Program-made: the position numbers and the translations under genes
Part shown: piece after piece, positions 10,909 to 22,491 of the stretch
Layout of the letters: each line of letters begins with the position of its first letter
Position numbering within the stretch: position 1 is the stretch's first letter
Assembly: GCA_014925825.1 (NCBI GenBank)
Contig: JACGCK010000008.1
Location: 186,001 to 250,000, forward strand
Source: Pholiota molesta
Taxonomy: Eukaryota; Basidiomycota; Agaricomycetes; Agaricales; Strophariaceae
DNA: 64,000 nt
Reading direction: 5' to 3'
Notes under the pieces: model-generated
Told to the model about the DNA's origin: nothing
What the model saw: the letters and a program-made list of their open reading frames with translations, nothing else
Database searches by the model: none

Positions 10909-12963
10909 ATGGGTGCAAACGAATCGACTGGTCGACAAGACGAGGGCACCTCGGATCAGGCTTCATTTGCCCCCGACTACTACCAAATATTAGAAGTTGC
11001 GGAAGATGCCACCGCGGATGAGATCAAGGTGAGTTCAATCGAGGCCTGTAATGTAACATACGAGTTAATCCAGCCTTCCACTATCAAAGCGTTCCTTTCG
11101 ACGCCTCGCTTTGATACACCACCCAGATAAAAATCATGCCGATATTGAAGAAGCAACCAAGCGCTTTGCTACTCTACAACAAGCCTACGAGGTCAGCTCA
11201 TCTTACATATCACTCGTTCAAACAAGAGATCAACAAGGAAATTTAGGTCCTAAGTGACGAACAAGTAAGCACCAGAGATAGCAAAAATATAACCCCCAAC
11301 TCATGAACCAACAAGTAGGAACGGGCTTGGTATGACTCGCACCGAGCTTCGCTCATTCCTGAGCCAGATGTGGAAACTGTCTTCGATGATATCCGGAAAG
11401 GCGCAAATCTGACGACTCGAGTTCGCGATAGAGGTCTTACCGTCCGACACTTAACGCGCTTCTTCGATGCAACAATATGGAATGGTTTTGGAGATCAAGA
11501 TAATGTGAGTCCACTTAAGTTCGGAAGCATTTCCTGACTTAATCCCAGATCTTGTCTGCAGAGCTTTTTCTCCATTTATCGCAATCTGTTTTCAAGGCTT
11601 GCAGCGGAGGAGAAGATGTTCGAATCTCATCTTGAATATCCTCCTTTCGGATTTTCGACGTGGACATGGTCTACGGGGAAAAATAATACCATCGATAACC
11701 CAAGAGACTTTTACAATGTCTGGATGAACTTCGTCACAGAGAAAGATTTCTCGTGGGAGGAAAAATGGAATATTAATGAAGCGCCAGATAGACGTGTTCG
11801 ACGGTGAGTTACTTCACGATAAGATCAAAAAGGATGTAATGTATTCACTGTCACTTAGATTAATGGAAAAAGAAAACAAAAAACTACGGGACGATGCCCG
11901 CAAAGAATACAACGACACCATCCGTGTGAGTTGATACTTCTTCAACCAGAAAACGGAATTTCATATGTTCTAGTCTCTTGTGAGATTTATACGCAAGAGG
12001 GACCTAGATACAAGAAGCACCTAGAAGTTCAAATTCAAAACAATGCAACAGCTTCAGCTCCCTCAAAGGCATCGAACATTGCTAAGCCACAAGTCCACGT
12101 TGTCCAACACACTTATGTCGAGCAAGAGTGGCAAAAGGTTGAGGCTAAATCTCATAACGCCGATCTCGATTGGGCGGCCGCAGAAGGAGACGACTCAGAA
12201 GAGTGGGAATGCGTCGCATGTCGGAAGACGTTCCGTAGCGAGGCTGCTTGGGACAGCCACGAGCGGAGCAAGAAGCACATGAAAGAGGTAGAAATGCTGC
12301 GACGCGAAATGGAAGAGGAGGATGAAGATCTGGAGTTAGATGCTGAGGTTGAGCCATCGGATCTGGAGGATGTGCAGGCTGACGAAGTCCACCTACCTTC
12401 AGGCCGCGATCCTGAAATCCCCATTGTATCGACGCCACCATTACCTAGCCCAGCGCCAACATCGCCCACAGCTAATCTTCCAGATGTCGATACTCTATTT
12501 TCTGATGTTCAAGATCTTGGTCTCAATGATCCTGAACCGACGAAACGCAAGAAGAAACGTGGCAAACCTATCTTGGAAACCAAGGAAGCCGAGCAATTGA
12601 CCGAAGAAAAGCCCCGAGCATCACTTGAAGAAGGCACCCAGGAGACGCCATCAGCTGGACAGGCCGAGCTATCGGAGCCCTCGAAGCGGGACAAAAGACG
12701 CGCGCGCCAGGCCAAGAAAGCTGAAGCAGCAGCCAGCGGCAGCAGCCCATTGGTGCGTTGCTGTCGCCGTGTATTTCGGGGGAGTTGTAGACTAACCAAC
12801 ATCTGCAATTCTCCAGCACAAGTGCAACGCATGCAGCCAAGCATTTCCCAGCAAAACAAAGCTGTTCAGTCACCTATCAGAAACAGGGCATGCTTTGGCA
12901 CTGTCTGCTGACGAGGATAGCCCTAGATCGCAAAAGGAGAAAGGGAAGAAGAAACGGCGTTGA
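10909..12963 (+). CDS. J-domain and zinc finger protein, Jjj1/DNAJC21 family
   Basis: A cytosolic Hsp70 co-chaperone that, in yeast Jjj1, helps recycle shuttling factors during late 60S ribosome maturation. Eight exons give 553 residues. N-terminal J domain: [18 protein letters not shown], then [20 protein letters not shown] with HPD intact. Middle: [47 protein letters not shown], which are Jjj1 hallmarks. First C2H2 finger: [20 protein letters not shown]. Acidic and Lys-rich linkers follow, and a C-terminal C2H2 finger ([20 protein letters not shown]) in the last exon. Exon 3 (11247-11264, VLSDEQ) is an 18-base microexon. One base is missing at about 12000-12004: GACC(C)TAGATAC restores KRDPRYKKHL. 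The stop abuts a tandem repeat. Confidence 0.87.
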
Positions 12964-12964
12964 G

Positions 12965-13033
12965 CGCTGAGCGCCGACTGGTCTGGACGCTGAGCTCCGA
13001 CTGGTCTAGACGCTGAACGCCGACTGGTCTGGA
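12965..13033. repeat. 23-bp tandem repeat, three copies
   Basis: Three units (12965-12987, 12988-13010, 13011-13033) of CGCTGAGCGCCGACTGGTCT plus GGA, differing at two to three positions. The array starts one base after the JJJ1 stop codon, so it lies in the 3' UTR. Each unit carries the imperfect palindrome GCGCTGAGCGC or a decayed form. Confidence 0.85.
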
Positions 13034-13044
13034 AGGTTTCCCAG

Positions 13045-13082
13045 TTGCCTGAGTAATACACAGTTACCTGAGTACCACACAG
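13045..13082. repeat. 19-bp direct repeat, two copies
   Basis: TTGCCTGAGTAATACACAG (13045-13063) followed directly by TTACCTGAGTACCACACAG (13064-13082); 16 of 19 positions agree. It sits just downstream of the 23-bp array in the JJJ1 3' region. Confidence 0.75.
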
Positions 13083-13526
13083 AACTCAAAGCTGTGCTTA
13101 TATCCATTGGCGTTTGCGAGTGGAAACCCGGCACAAACCGGTTGCGAGCCTCGAGGCTCGGATACATTCTCGAGTCCTAGATTGGAAAGTCAAGGATTGT
13201 CTGTAGTTGACCAGCTCAAATTGAAATGGAAACTTTGTTGATAATCAAATTGAACATGTAGTGGAACTTGTGCAGTAGATTCGTTTGCGAATTTCGTTGC
13301 TTTAACACCTGCGTCATGAATGGCGTTCAAATAGGTTCAAGGAGAAAGGAGAATGTCTCAATGAATAACGTATCGCAAGAAAAACGCTCTTCACACGTTG
13401 CACGGAAAGATACGAGACTGCAATGTAGAGCATGTAAACTATCCAATGAACAATATAATACACCACCAATCGGGAGTCGTGGAAAAAGTAGTACATACAA
13501 CGGCCAGCGCGCAAATAGGCATTCAA
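13083..13526. other. convergent intergenic region JJJ1 / PRP18
   Basis: 444 bp with no supported gene, presumably 3' UTRs of the two convergent genes. No further structure seen. Confidence 0.45.
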
Positions 13527-14869
13527 TCAGCCCATCAGCTGCGAGATATCGGCAGGAGGATACTTTGTTTGGGCAAACGTAAGGAGTCTGGGCAGAGTAA
13601 AAAGTATTTAGAAAAGGTAAATGACAAACGGTTTTTGAAATGCTTACCGCTTCAGGCTTTGGATATATTTTCGGCTGACTTCGTCGTTGAGAACATGTGC
13701 CACCTGATCTGCAGAAATCTTTTCTCGAGCAGAACGTTCATGGATACTATCAAAAAAGATTAGCGGCGTACAACCGATGGAAGAGGAAGAATGACTTACC
13801 CGACCATCGTTACACCAATGGGCCACGGGGCATTTCCAATTGAGAGACGAAGGTAGGAGTCGTTGGCGCGTTGGTATTGCCGTTTTTGCATATAGTGGAC
13901 GATTTCTGCCATTCGTGCCAACATGTCGGGAGGTAGCGACTGTTTTAGATTAGAAATGGAAAACGAAGATAGATTAAGATAAGGTAGGCTTACTCTCGAT
14001 CGCAGAGTTTTGAAAAGCGGTTTAAGATATTCGGCGGATTGGACTTGGGTAGCTGCCGCCAGCTTTCCTTGTGTTGTGCGCTTAACGTTATCTGAAACAG
14101 AAATGAGCATCAACGAGAGCACTGTTATAAGCCATGCATACCAGGCCGTTCGTCCATCGCTTCCTCCCAATCCTTCAGAGTGCGCTTGAGAGCATAGTAG
14201 ATCAAAGGGTACAGCTTGTCCGGATCAGACTTGACAAGACCCAAGTCGAGAACAGTGTTGGCATTCGCATCGCTGTCATCTTTCTTCTTCCCTTTGGTAT
14301 TTTTGCTCCTCAGTTCGCGTTCATTGTTCTCGACGTCTTCCAGAGCTTTTTTGAAGTCGTTCTGGCCTCCTTGTCTGTCATGGCCCTTTTCTTCAATGAG
14401 TTCAAGCGCTCTCAGCCTGAGCCGGCGATCCTTGTCGGTCTCTCCAAAGAGTCGAATGGGTTGTCCTTTGGAACGCAATCTCCTAATGGTGTCTTCGTTT
14501 GAAATGTTATAAGATGACTCAGGGGGTTGTGGGGATTCGGTGTCGCGAGTCGTGTCATTAGGTTGCTGGGAGGTGGAACGTGAACGTGATGGCTATTCTC
14601 CATCTAGTATTAGGACATGAGGAAAAATAAGAAAGAAAACAACTCACTTTGACTTCCGTGTGTTTCTTCTTTGGGCGTTCAAGAGCAGCTTTTCGTTCAG
14701 CCTCTTCAAGTTCGAGTTTCCTCTTCTCTTCGAGGGCTTTTTGTTCGGCTTCTTCGCGCAGGCGTTCGATATCGCCACGGCGCATATACTTGGTGGGTCT
14801 GTTTGCGAGGACAGGCTCACTCTCGATGGCCTTGCGTTTTGAGGCAATCTCGGCTTTGAGGGCGTCCAT
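13527..14869 (-). CDS. pre-mRNA-splicing factor 18
   Basis: Second-step splicing factor acting on the U5 snRNP/Slu7 at the 3' splice site. Six exons (about 14869-14648, 14592-14142, 14091-13994, 13939-13800, 13746-13648, 13587-13527) give 356 residues with no frame break. Order: N-terminal [16 protein letters not shown] and a coiled Glu/Lys region, the PRP4-like splicing-factor motif [20 protein letters not shown], a linker, and the helical Prp18 domain with [40 protein letters not shown] and [20 protein letters not shown]. The stretch [10 protein letters not shown] is the conserved Prp18 loop needed for step two. The exon-2 acceptor is taken at 14593-14594; this keeps the frame open and joins to SRSRSTSQQ. 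Divergent from the COX6B gene. Confidence 0.92.
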
Positions 14870-15006
14870 GATAGCTCGAGTCAAGTTCGAGTTGAAGCGA
14901 GGCCGCCGGCCAGGGCGTCCATCCAGACCAGCTGACGTAAGCGACACTTGCTGCATTTCGTGGTTCCGCCACAACCCGAGCATCAACCACCACAGCGACT
15001 GCACCA
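14870..15006. promoter_or_regulatory. divergent promoter region, PRP18 / COX6B
   Basis: 137 bp between the start codons. The sequence includes GC-rich direct stretches but no recognised core element. Confidence 0.45.
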
Positions 15007-15536
15007 TGTCCGACGCCGCAGACCTCTCTAGGTACTTGTCTTGGCCAGCGTGTCCTACAACGTCTGACGCTATTTTTCCAGCAAATACGTTCTCCAGACG
15101 TTGGATTTGACGGTTTGTCAGAGTGCAGATACCCGCACAGCGCGACTGCTCATCCTCATTTCTACAGCTCGTTTCCCTAATACCAACCAGACCAGGAACT
15201 GGTGCGCCTGTTCATGATGGCTTCCCTTCTCTAAGTGCGCTTATCCCATTGTCCCAGCTTCCAAAACTACACCGATTACTTCAAATGTATCGCCGCCAAG
15301 GGTGAAGACTTTGTTCCCTGCAAGCAGTTCAAAAGGGCGTACAACTCGCTTTGCCCTAGTATGTCTGTTCGTACTTGACTATATCAATCTGCACTAACCA
15401 CTACTTTGTCGTCTTAGATGAATGGGTGAGCGACGTGCTTTCTGGAGCGCGTGTTTTGCCACTGACATCTTTCTAGATTGCCAAATTCGACGAACAACGC
15501 GAGAACGGAACCTTCCCCGCGTCTTTGGAGCCTTGA
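15007..15536 (+). CDS. cytochrome c oxidase subunit VIb
   Basis: Intermembrane-space subunit of complex IV (Cox12 in yeast) that holds the dimer contact. Six exons encode 86 residues, the family length. The twin cysteine motifs are both present: Cx9C in CFQNYTDYFKC and Cx10C in CKQFKRAYNSLC, which are oxidised by the Mia40 route. Exon 5 (15418-15425) is only 8 bases. One base seems missing at about 15103-15105: TTGG(G)ATTTGAC restores TLGFDARFPNTNQTR, a near-invariant segment of the family. Without it the frame reads LDLT and leaves the family. Lies 204 bp before a sulfite-oxidase-like gene on the same strand. Confidence 0.87.
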
Positions 15537-15740
15537 TTTGTACACTAGATACGTAGAGGCGTGTTGCCAATAATATTGTGCATCCCCGCCATTGTAAGCC
15601 ATCACGTGCAGTGCAGATAAGTCGGTTCCTTGAGCTTGACCACATATTAAACCTCCTCGCACCAAACACGATGCATCCGCATTTAACACCCTCCATTTCT
15701 CCTAAGCTTTCCCTCGTACACGAAGTCCGCATCTTGCATC

Positions 15741-16979
15741 ATGGATTATATCGCTGAACCTGCTCACTCGTCCATGCTGGATGTCCAACAGAAAGAACCA
15801 TTCAACGCAGAGCCCTCCGCCGCGGATCTTGTTGAATTCAACCTGACCCCTGAGGAGCTCGTCTACTGTCGCAACCATGGACCTGTCCGCCAATTTGACC
15901 CGGATTCCTACTTCATCACCGTTCGGGGAACAGACAAGGGCGATGTTCGATTGTCTTATAACTACCTCAAGACGACCTTTCCAACAACTCGCGTGGTTGC
16001 CGCCCTTCAAGTAAGGAGTTGTTCATCGTTCTGGCTTAACTGACGGTTTTAGTGTGCCGGTATACGGAGAAAGGAAATGGGGCAACTCAAGCCCGTCCAA
16101 GGAGTTCCTTGGTCCGACGGCGTCATCGCCAACTGTAGATGGGGAGGTGTATTGCTCTCTGACCTGCTCAAGCATGTTGGAGTGGCCACCGAAGGCAACT
16201 TTCATGTCTGCTTCGATTCGCATGCCACTCTTTGCCAGGACGACACCTACTACGGAGCTTCCATCCCTTTGGCCAAAGCCATGTCAGAAGACAGTGCCGT
16301 CATGGTCGCCTATGAAGTATGTTAATTAACTTGAGCTCCAGATTTTTCTAGAGAATGACCTCGGAATAATCAGATGAATAACGAACCTCTCAGCGCTGAC
16401 CATGGCGGACCATTGCGGATCGTCGTTCCGGGGTACTTGGGCGCCCGTTGGGTCAAATGGGTAGACACCCTCATTATTTCTGAAGAAGAGTCCCCCAATT
16501 TCTACCAACAACGGGACTATAAGATTCTTCCACCTACTGTGCGTCATTCGCGATAAATTTATTTATATCCTCTGACATCTATTTAGGTCGAGAATAAAGA
16601 GAGCGCAAAGCCACTTTGGGACAAATATCCCTCAATGACTGCCTTGCCGATCAATTCTGTCGTCGCACACACCAGCAAAACCTCTGATGACACTCTCTTT
16701 GTCAAAGGGTATGCGACTCCGGTCGCCTCTGGCATTGTAAGCGCCGTCGAGGTTTCGACGGACGACGGCGCGACCTGGCACCCAGCGAAAATCACATATC
16801 AAGAAGGAAGGTGGAGCTGGACTATATGGGAAGCAGAGATTAGCGGACAGGGGGAGCACGGCACAGTGCATAGTCGCGCAATAGATACGGAAGGGAATGT
16901 GCAGCCCAAGGACGGGGGTGGAACTTCCGAGGCGTTGCGTACAACGGCTGGGGCGTGCGTAGTTGGTAGTCCCGATTAG
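15741..16979 (+). CDS. sulfite-oxidase-type molybdopterin enzyme
   Basis: Molybdenum-cofactor oxidoreductase of the sulfite oxidase superfamily. Four exons in frame give 363 residues. Seen: [20 protein letters not shown] at the start of the Moco domain; the Mo-ligand cysteine in [70 protein letters not shown] with the conserved GGPLR; then the Mo-co dimerisation domain ([14 protein letters not shown]). There is no N-terminal cytochrome b5 domain, unlike animal sulfite oxidase. The usual Asn of CAGNRR is Ile here. Whether the substrate is sulfite is therefore inferred, not shown. Start is the ATG after a short CT-rich leader. Confidence 0.85.
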
Positions 16980-17071
16980 GAAGGTGTGCCGGGCGCAAAC
17001 GCGTCCGCTGCCAACACATTTTGTACAAGTTACTACATCCACCACTCTTAACTCAGTCCTATACTTCCGCT

Positions 17072-17345
17072 ATGATTGGAAAACTTGTGCATTACACCGC
17101 CGATGCCGTCCTTCTCTCAACGGTCGTAGCAGGGATCCGGCGGTCAAGTGGTTTCTCGTGCGTTGCAAGCTCATGTACAACATACCATTTGCTCACACTT
17201 CTGTCTCAGGCCAGATACATCTGGCATATCAGATCCCACTGTTAAATCTGTAGCAGACAAGTTTCTTGGAGTCGGCGAAACAGTTTTCGACATGATACAA
17301 GCCACCGCCGTCAACAGCTCGTATTTCAAGCGGTCCTCAAGCTGA
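17072..17345 (+). CDS. DUF1748 small fungal protein
   Basis: Two exons (17072-17157 and 17210-17345, 52-bp GT-AG intron) give 73 residues. MIGKLVHYTADAVLLSTVVA and GIRRSSGFS, followed by DPTVKSVADKFLGVGETVFD and NSSYFKR, match the fungal DUF1748 pattern (small protein, one hydrophobic helix near the N-terminus, conserved GIKRSTGL and KYLxxGE). Function is not established; a mitochondrial location is plausible from relatives but not shown here. It begins only 92 bp after the preceding stop, on the same strand. Confidence 0.75.
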
Positions 17346-17920
17346 TTTATGGTTACGGACCCCAACATCGCGCGCATTGCTCGATATCATCTACCTCCTC
17401 TCAATACCCCGAACCACGAGAAAGAAATCTATATACCGCTATGAAATTATGTATGCGAAGGGCGCTTTCAGTATCGGTTCCGCCAAACCTTAGAACCTCG
17501 TCATTATTGGTTAATATCCCTCGCCTCTCCTCCCTCCCACTGTACTTGTACATATAGTCTTCCCAAGCAACTCTTTTAACCGGGCTACGACCTTCATTCA
17601 TAGCCTCCTCCAAGGACTTGCAGCACTTCAGTGGTGCTTTCATTGTCCCTTATCGTGTGCACGCAACCGTTGCTTTCTAAATTCTGTGTTACCTTTGAAG
17701 AATTGGCTTTCGTCTGGAAGATAGGAGAATACATATGTAGTTTCTTTGGTTTCAGATGTATAGTGTTAATTTGGAGATCTGCGGACAATATTTCAATGTA
17801 ATAGTGCTTTTATACGCTGAGAACTGATGTTGGATTAAATGCAATGACTATGATACATTCTATGACAGATAATAGTGTACAAGTTCTGGTAATAAATACA
17901 AATGTCGTAGAAGGTTTCGA
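17346..17920. other. intergenic, AT-rich
   Basis: 575 bp between convergent genes. Two short minus-strand frames exist (80 and 64 codons), neither like a known family. Probably 3' UTRs. Confidence 0.4.
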
Positions 17921-19112
17921 TTATATATGGCGACGGGTATTCAGAGTGGCAGAAGTAGTAGAACGCGCAGAAGAAGATTTGGCAGTATTTTGTAATATAC
18001 GTGTCCGTAGTGCGCTCAAGGAATTCGGAGGCGGTGGTTTTGACGAAGAAGAGCCTGATGCACGGAAAGAGGGAATGATATCTCCAGAAACCTTTCTTCG
18101 CTTCGATTCTCGGAGGCGGTGCTCCTCTTGGGCCGTTTCCCATTGGGTTTTCGCCTCCTGGATCGCTTTTCGTCTTCTTCCACAAGGCTCAAAGTCGTTG
18201 GAAGAGCATAACGGCCTTTGATAGCATCGTCTGCCTTTCTCTTGCTCTGTTCAATCTTCTTTTCTTCCCGAAATCGTTTTCGGGCCTTTAATGAGAGAGA
18301 ATATGGGTCGGCGTTGTAATGTTCGGAAACGGATTGCAATGACTCGATGCGCGGTTTTTGGACCTTCTCCATAAGATTCTTGGCATCCGTCGTCTTTTCC
18401 AAAGCGGCCAAAGGGTCGATGGGTGCAGACTCCTTGTCAGTATCTGTGAATGTATTGTCAAACTCTCAAAACCTGTGTCCACGAACCCAGACACAAGAAA
18501 ACTAACCGTGTATTGCGAAACCACCATTCTCTTCTGGATTCCAATCCTCATCCTTTTGCCGCGCACCAGATGTTACAACATATCGTGTATTCTACACAAA
18601 GTCAATATCATGAGTCAAGCGCAGATGGCATAATAACGTACCTTGGGATCCGTCTGTATTTCAAACCAACCATCGCACAGATGACATTTACACCGAAAAG
18701 AGAATATCGGCGTTGAGTAATATGCTCCAATTTTCTTCTTCTCCGCATTGTAGCGTACTCCCATTCCAATGTGGTTGTTACATGTGCCACTATGACAATA
18801 CTTGAGTCAAGGAAGTTAATTATATTAGAGAATAGGACTTACCACCAGATATTGAAGGGCAGCTCAAAACGGGTGATGAGGATCCCCTGGTCCAATTTGC
18901 GTGCGCGATCGCCTAGAGCATGTTTCCCTACATTCGGAATGAGCATCACGCCATGAGCAGTAGATTTCCTTGTAAATACTAACCTCGTAGTTTGTTCAGG
19001 CTCCCCTGCGATGGATCATAGTCAGGCGGGTAATATCTGGATTAAATGCATGTTCAGCAATATGGTATAGAAGACGACGAGCGGTATAACCTGACTTGTT
19101 GAATCCTTGCAT
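17921..19112 (-). CDS. YJU2B/CCDC130 (Saf4-like) splicing factor
   Basis: Yju2/Cwc16-family protein that works with the spliceosome. Six exons give 303 residues. N-terminus MQGFNKYYPPDYDPSQGSLN, then LGDRARKLDQGILITRFELP, FNIWCGTCNNHIGMGVRYNA, FRCKCHLCDGWFEIQTDPKN. The two pairs of cysteines, WCGTC and CKCHLC, form the family zinc site. The Asn-rich SLSALRTRILQNTA tail belongs to the CCDC130/Saf4 branch. The first donor is GTCAGG after AACAA; using the next GT would break YYPPDY. One base is missing at about 18167-18170 (a T run on the plus strand); adding it joins VEEDEK to AIQEAKTQWETAQEEHRLRE. Confidence 0.86.
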
Positions 19113-19348
19113 GATGGAAGTGGGGTGGAGAGTCACACTCAGCGGGAGAATACCATGATTGTGTATTATGTAAGATTTAAGATAGCAGCACGACATAATA
19201 TGCAACAACTCGAATGTCGCGCGAGCCAAGCGCGAGCAGCGACAAGCGACAGAAATGTATGTAAGTAGTCCGCGAAATTTTATGACAAGATGAGAGTAAT
19301 GTACAGTACATATCAACAAAAAGACAGACAACTTCACCAATGAATTAC

Positions 19349-22300
19349 TTAGATGTAGACGATATAGGCACCAATCACAGGCCGGTGGTCGCTCCGGCCT
19401 TCTAATCGACGCATGCCTCTGTCATCCAGGGTATCATAGCTAAGACATACAACGGTGCCTTTGGCAGGAGGTCGAGGACCAACAGGAGGTGGGTGTAGAT
19501 TATCCTGTGTCGGCCCTTGGGCGTGGGTCGGAGAGAAGAACGAAGGTATCAAATCTCGCCATTTTGAATAAACAGCGGATTGTGGACGGTCTGGAGATGG
19601 CGAGACATCAGGGCTATCTGTGGCATATCGAGATTGAAACCAGTCAGTGTAAGCAGGGGCAGTAGAGGGTGGACTGAAGGCAGTATTTGTACGACGCGCT
19701 CGGGATTCGGCTTGTGTCGAGGGTATATCTGGAGAACAGATTGACAATTAGCATTGTATATTACATTCAACCAAGGCTGAGTACTTACTGCCACTAAGTT
19801 GGTGATGATCTGTGGTGTAAGGCGATGCGACTCGTCCTCTCCCTCTAGGCGAAAGAGCAGCTGAGAAGGTAGGTGTTGCCTCGCCCGAAATGGTTGCAGT
19901 AGTGGGAGTAGAAGAATCACCTCGAGCAGGCGGTGATCGAAATGTATTTGCAAAGAATTGACCCATTCTGTTACGTGGTCGTTGTATATCTGGATTCGGA
20001 CTATATGGTTCATCAATGGCAGGAGGTGGAGGCTCGATTGTTGTCTTCCAGAGTATTCGATCGCACCTGTTAGTCAACATGTGAATATTTTCAACCAAGA
20101 AATTCGATGGCATATAACACACCAACTAGGGACTCGTTTTTTGCTAGACGAGTCATAAACACCTTTTTCTATTGGATCATCATCTTGTAGATGGGTGGCA
20201 GACTTGACCAATATCATAGGGGGAGGTCTCGCTTTTTTCCCATTCTCAAGCATACTTGCTGGAAGGCTCGCCTCCAACGGTGATGGAGAAGCAAGCGCTG
20301 GCCTCGTTGGGGTTGGAGGTGTTGACCCATCAGGATTAGATTTTGCCCTGAGCAATTTATGGTTTGAATTCGAAAATGAAGGCGATAACAAAGAAAGAAG
20401 TTTGAGCTTGGCCTTGTGTGCACCGACCGAGGAAATAGAAACCTTGCTCGGGCTATTGACACGAGTAGTTGGGGTGGTCGGTAACGAAGAAAGAGAACGG
20501 AGATCGTCCGTTACAGGGTCTGAAACAACCTGGGAATGCATAGAGGTAGCGCCCGTGGCAGTCGATGTTACCGAAATGCCATCGTCGTCCGCATCGTCAT
20601 CGTCTTGGTTGTCTCTCTCTTCAACTTCTGGCACGAGGGCGAAGCGATCATCTGCGCGAGCATGATGCTTTGATCCCGAACGCCTGGAATGCCTGATGCT
20701 ACGCAAGACATCATATTTGAACGTAGGAGGAAATGTGATCGGTGCTTCATGGAATCCAGCAAAAGCTGCATTGTCATTCTTCATGATTGTATGAAGTTGA
20801 TCAAATTCAAATGCCTGGGCGTAGTCTAGAACTAGAAGTCAGCCTATTCCTTGAAAGAAAGAAAAAATAGAATAGGCTCTTCACCTTCACGAGCAATAAG
20901 CCAGTCAGCGTGCAAGCGTGAAAGATTCAATCTGAAATTGAGGTCGCCACACAGAAAAGAAAAATCAAATCTTTCCGTCAAATCTGTTCCAAAGTTAGAT
21001 AGATCATGTTGTAAATAATTTGGAGATACTCACCTTCAGCCAGCTTCCGAGGATTGTCGGCAGGTAGAAAATCATCGACAAATAATTCAGTCTATGGCAC
21101 CAGGTTTGAATAACGCTACAAATAACATCTTCAGCATAAGAGCTTACTTTGATCTTAGCCAAGTTGGCTAGGCGGTGTTGGACTTTGCCTTCGTGGGCTA
21201 CATGACACGATGAGCTTTAATGCAACGCCGTCAAGACATTAAGCCTACCGGCAAGATGGGCATTCAAAAACAATAGGGTAGTTCCATCGATATTCAAACT
21301 GATTCCAACACCGCCTTTATTCCCTACTCGACCCCCAATGAGTCCAGCAGTAACGGCTGATTTAGACATGCCTGATTCGAATTGTGAGCATGGCTTTCAA
21401 ACCAGAAATTTGGACCCCACAAACCTCTCACAAACGGCTTGAGATCTCGATGAATGTAAATGGCCATATAGATACCCATTAAACGTTCCTTAATAAGCAG
21501 CTGATATGGCCCTTTGCGCGAATCCTTCGACGACTTCTGCCTCATCAGGGGTCTCGGAAATCCTACGTCTGCAGTCGTCGGCGAGCCTGTGCGACAGCAC
21601 CCCGCTGACCCATTGCATAGCCAATCCTCAACCATCGATGTCCAGCCAGAAGGTGGCCCTTCGAGGTCGTCATCCTGTTTGTGTGACTTGCTGTCATCGT
21701 GTTTGTCCTTCTCCTTGGTCTTCGAGCTAGCTCTGTCGAATTCCTTGTCGAATTCCTTTGATTTATCGCGATCTTTATCCAGAATTTTGAAACCCGCTCC
21801 TAAACCCTTTGGAATGCCTGAAAAAAATTCTCAGAGATGGGCAGTCAAGAAGTGATTGAAATAGGCTTACCAGATGGAGTAGGACATTCTTGGCCAGCAC
21901 TGACTTTGATATTAATAAATAATACAATGCAACGAGAAGGAAAACAACCCACACCACAACCAGATGATAAGGATGGTTTCCGTCGTTTAGGAGCTGGGGG
22001 AAAGTACCCTGTGGTACAGTCGGACCTGTATATACAGGTACTTTGCTCAAAAGCTCATCTAGATCTCCCTAAAAATCTCTTTCCATCGCGTAATCCAGCA
22101 GGCATAAACGAGGGGACGTACCTTAGGGAGCGAATCATGCATATTCCATGTTAGTAGTCGAATCTTGAGAAATTTTGGATCGAGCGGCCGCCGTGAAGTA
22201 GTAGCAGAAATGGTAGGTGTAGGCGTAGATATACAGTTGTTTTGCGAAACCGAGTCGCCAGGACGTGGCATTGCCGTATGAGTAGGGGGATGGGGATGGG

Positions 22301-22491
22301 GAGATAGCAATCCTTGCAAGCGAGCAAACACGGTTTGTGAATGCCGGCGACCTTGCATAAAAGGCAAGCTTGAGCAAACGTCGAGGCAGCAGCAGTGTCA
22401 ACAGCCAATTAAAGTTACCTTGATGGTGCTGCCGTTTCGCCAGACCTGCTTGCGTGTCAACGGGGGCGCCAGAAGGAGGAACAGTGGACAT
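19349..22491 (-). CDS. inositol polyphosphate 5-phosphatase
   Basis: Mg-dependent phosphoinositide phosphatase with an exonuclease-endonuclease-phosphatase fold. About eleven exons read in frame to roughly 860 residues. Catalytic motifs in order: LLTWNMHD, HLVVVAGQECP, GNKGGVGISLNIDG, FLNAHLAAHEGKVQHR, FLCGDLNFRLN, KKRVPSWCDRILWK and GRSDHRPVIGAYIV at the C-terminus. Two Ser/Pro-rich insertions interrupt the domain (between FKYDVLRS and SKKRVPSWC, and between CDRILW and SDHRPV). No Sac1, PH or RhoGAP domain is visible, so it is not a synaptojanin. Start is the ATG at 22491 (MSTVPPSGAP). There is no frame break, notable beside its damaged neighbours. Confidence 0.85.

Noticed and set aside
11029..11073. 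Earlier acceptor (ATCCAG) for JJJ1 intron 1
   Set aside because: It leads to a stop within the J domain; the acceptor at 11088-11089 gives [14 protein letters not shown] in frame.
17401..17788. Two minus-strand frames between DUF1748 and YJU2B
   Set aside because: Considered as a small gene, but no splice model or family match; left as intergenic.
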